Assembly: GCA_934317205.1 (NCBI GenBank)
Contig: CAKREL010000006.1
Coordinates: 1 to 43,166, forward strand
From: an uncultured Eubacterium sp.
GTDB lineage: Bacteria > Bacillota > Clostridia > Lachnospirales > Lachnospiraceae
Length of the DNA: 43,166 nucleotides
Direction of reading: 5' to 3'
The notes under the pieces are model-generated. The model was given only the letters and a program-made list of their open reading frames with translations. It was not told where the DNA came from and ran no database searches. Below, one piece after another: positions 41,902 through 43,166 of this stretch. Position numbers and translations under genes: made by a program. The number at the start of each line of letters is the position of its first letter. Position 1 is the stretch's first letter.

Positions 41902-43113
41902 ATGGGATTAAATAAAAAAACAGTAGATGATATTAACGTAAAAGGACTCAGAGTTCTTTGCAGATGCGACTTTAACGTACCGTTAAAGGATGGCAAGATT
42001 ACAGACGAGAACCGTCTGGTTGCAGCTCTTCCGACAATCAAAAAACTGATTGCTGACGGGGGCAAAGTAATTCTTTGCTCTCATCTTGGTAAAGTAAAAA
42101 CAGAAGAAGATAAAAAGACAAAAACTCTTGCACCAGTTGCAGCACGTTTATCTGAGCTGTTAGGACAGGAAGTTAAATTTGCAGCTGATCCGGAAGTAGT
42201 CGGACCGAATGCAAAAGCAGCAGTAGAAGCAATGAAAGACGGTGATGTGATCCTTCTTGAGAATACACGTTTCAGACCGGAAGAGACAAAGAATGGAGAA
42301 GCTTTCTCCAAAGATCTTGCTTCTATCTGTGATGTATTTGTAAATGATGCATTTGGTACTGCTCACAGAGCACACTGCTCCAACGTAGGTGTTGCTGGTC
42401 TGGTTGATACAGCTGTTGTTGGTTACTTAATGCAGAAGGAAATTGACTTCCTTGGAAATGCAGTAAATAATCCGGAAAGACCGTTCGTAGCAATCCTTGG
42501 CGGTGCAAAAGTTGCAGATAAATTAAATGTAATTTCCAACCTGCTTGAGAAATGCGATACTCTGATTATCGGTGGAGGTATGGCATTTACATTCCTGAAA
42601 GCAAAAGGATATGAGGTAGGTAATTCCTTAGTAGATGATTCCAAGATCGATTACTGCAAAGAGATGATGGACAAAGCTGAGAAACTTGGCAAGAAATTAC
42701 TTCTTCCGGTTGATACTACAGTAGCAGACAGCTTCCCGAACCCAATCGATGCAGAGATTGCTGTAGAAGTAGTTTCATCTGATGCAATTCCGGCTGACAA
42801 AGAAGGTCTTGATATCGGAACAAAAACAGCTGAATTATATGCAGATGCAGTAAAATCTGCGAAAACAGTTGTATGGAACGGACCGATGGGTGTATTCGAA
42901 AACCCAATTCTTGCAAAAGGTACGATTGCAGTTGCAAAATCTCTTGCAGAGACAGATGCTACAACTATCATTGGTGGTGGTGATTCCGCAGCAGCTGTAA
43001 ATCAGCTTGGTTTTGGTGACAAAATGACACATATTTCTACAGGTGGCGGAGCTTCTCTTGAATTCCTTGAAGGAAAGGAACTGCCTGGTGTAGCAGCAGC
43101 AAACGACAAGTAA
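41902..43113 (+). CDS. pgk: Phosphoglycerate kinase
   Basis: Pgk makes ATP from 1,3-bisphosphoglycerate, the step after GAPDH. The 403-residue protein has [20 protein letters not shown] near residue 17, [10 protein letters not shown] near residue 56, [18 protein letters not shown] near residue 113, [17 protein letters not shown] near residue 149, [16 protein letters not shown] near residue 195, and the nucleotide-binding [15 protein letters not shown] and [13 protein letters not shown] near the end. Length is normal. It lies 151 bases after gap behind a terminator-like hairpin; the AAGGAG ribosome site is good. The window ends 53 bases after its stop. Confidence 0.97.
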   Translation: MGLNKKTVDDINVKGLRVLCRCDFNVPLKDGKITDENRLVAALPTIKKLIADGGKVILCSHLGKVKTEEDKKTKTLAPVAARLSELLGQEVKFAADPEVVGPNAKAAVEAMKDGDVILLENTRFRPEETKNGEAFSKDLASICDVFVNDAFGTAHRAHCSNVGVAGLVDTAVVGYLMQKEIDFLGNAVNNPERPFVAILGGAKVADKLNVISNLLEKCDTLIIGGGMAFTFLKAKGYEVGNSLVDDSKIDYCKEMMDKAEKLGKKLLLPVDTTVADSFPNPIDAEIAVEVVSSDAIPADKEGLDIGTKTAELYADAVKSAKTVVWNGPMGVFENPILAKGTIAVAKSLAETDATTIIGGGDSAAAVNQLGFGDKMTHISTGGGASLEFLEGKELPGVAAANDK

Positions 43114-43166
43114 AAATCCCATATATGAAATAATTGCTTCGTTAGATGAGACTTGACGTACCGTTA

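Overview
This window looks like chromosome from an anaerobic, spore-forming Clostridia member, most likely Lachnospiraceae. That is inferred from gene content: the anaerobic (early cobalt) cobamide route, the C5 route to aminolevulinate, a YlmC/YmxH-type sporulation gene, a SpoVB-like flippase, NrdR, GlpP, and strong GGAGG ribosome sites. No species can be named from the sequence alone.

Positions 1-27548 form one long, tightly packed, plus-strand cobamide (vitamin B12-type) region. It opens with the 3' part of a RACo-like corrinoid activator that runs off the left edge, followed by cbiL. A four-gene block then interrupts the pathway: an ABC-2 ATPase and permease, a membrane-anchored protein that resembles NEAT tetrapyrrole-binding domains, a class II aldolase and a LysR regulator. 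The pathway resumes with cbiD, cbiF, cbiG, cbiH, a fused cbiJ-cbiE-cbiT, cbiA, cobT, cobU, cobS, a second half-size cobU-like gene, cbiB, cobD, cbiP and cbiC. The precursor genes follow: hemA, a precorrin-2 dehydrogenase, hemC, a cobA-hemD fusion, hemB and hemL. Together these take glutamyl-tRNA to uroporphyrinogen III, precorrin-2, the corrin ring and the finished nucleotide loop. Not seen here are a cobalt chelatase (CbiK/CbiX), a corrinoid adenosyltransferase, a CobC-type phosphatase, lower-ligand synthesis genes and a cobalamin riboswitch.

A roughly 90-base dispersed repeat occurs twice inside this region, once between cobS and the short cobU-like gene and once at the end of hemL, where it supplies the last codons of hemL. 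It has terminal inverted repeats and can fold in two mutually exclusive ways.

Positions 27549-39330 hold mostly housekeeping genes: a cell-wall amidase, a HEAT-repeat methyltransferase, GlpP, a thioredoxin-reductase-like flavoprotein without a recognisable NADPH motif, YchF, a YmxH-like protein, NrdR, a YqeG-type HAD phosphatase, RpiB, elongation factor P, a MalY/PatB-type C-S lyase, a SpoVB-like flippase on the minus strand that overlaps its neighbour tail to tail, and a cysteine desulfurase. Several intergenic hairpins recur in related form.

Positions 39331-43166 hold a structured intergenic element, a minus-strand PHP phosphatase, and the glycolytic pair gap and pgk. The gap gene has a good promoter followed by an 11-base direct repeat that looks like an operator. 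A strong hairpin separates gap from pgk. No tRNA, rRNA, CRISPR array, transposase gene or phage gene was recognised.
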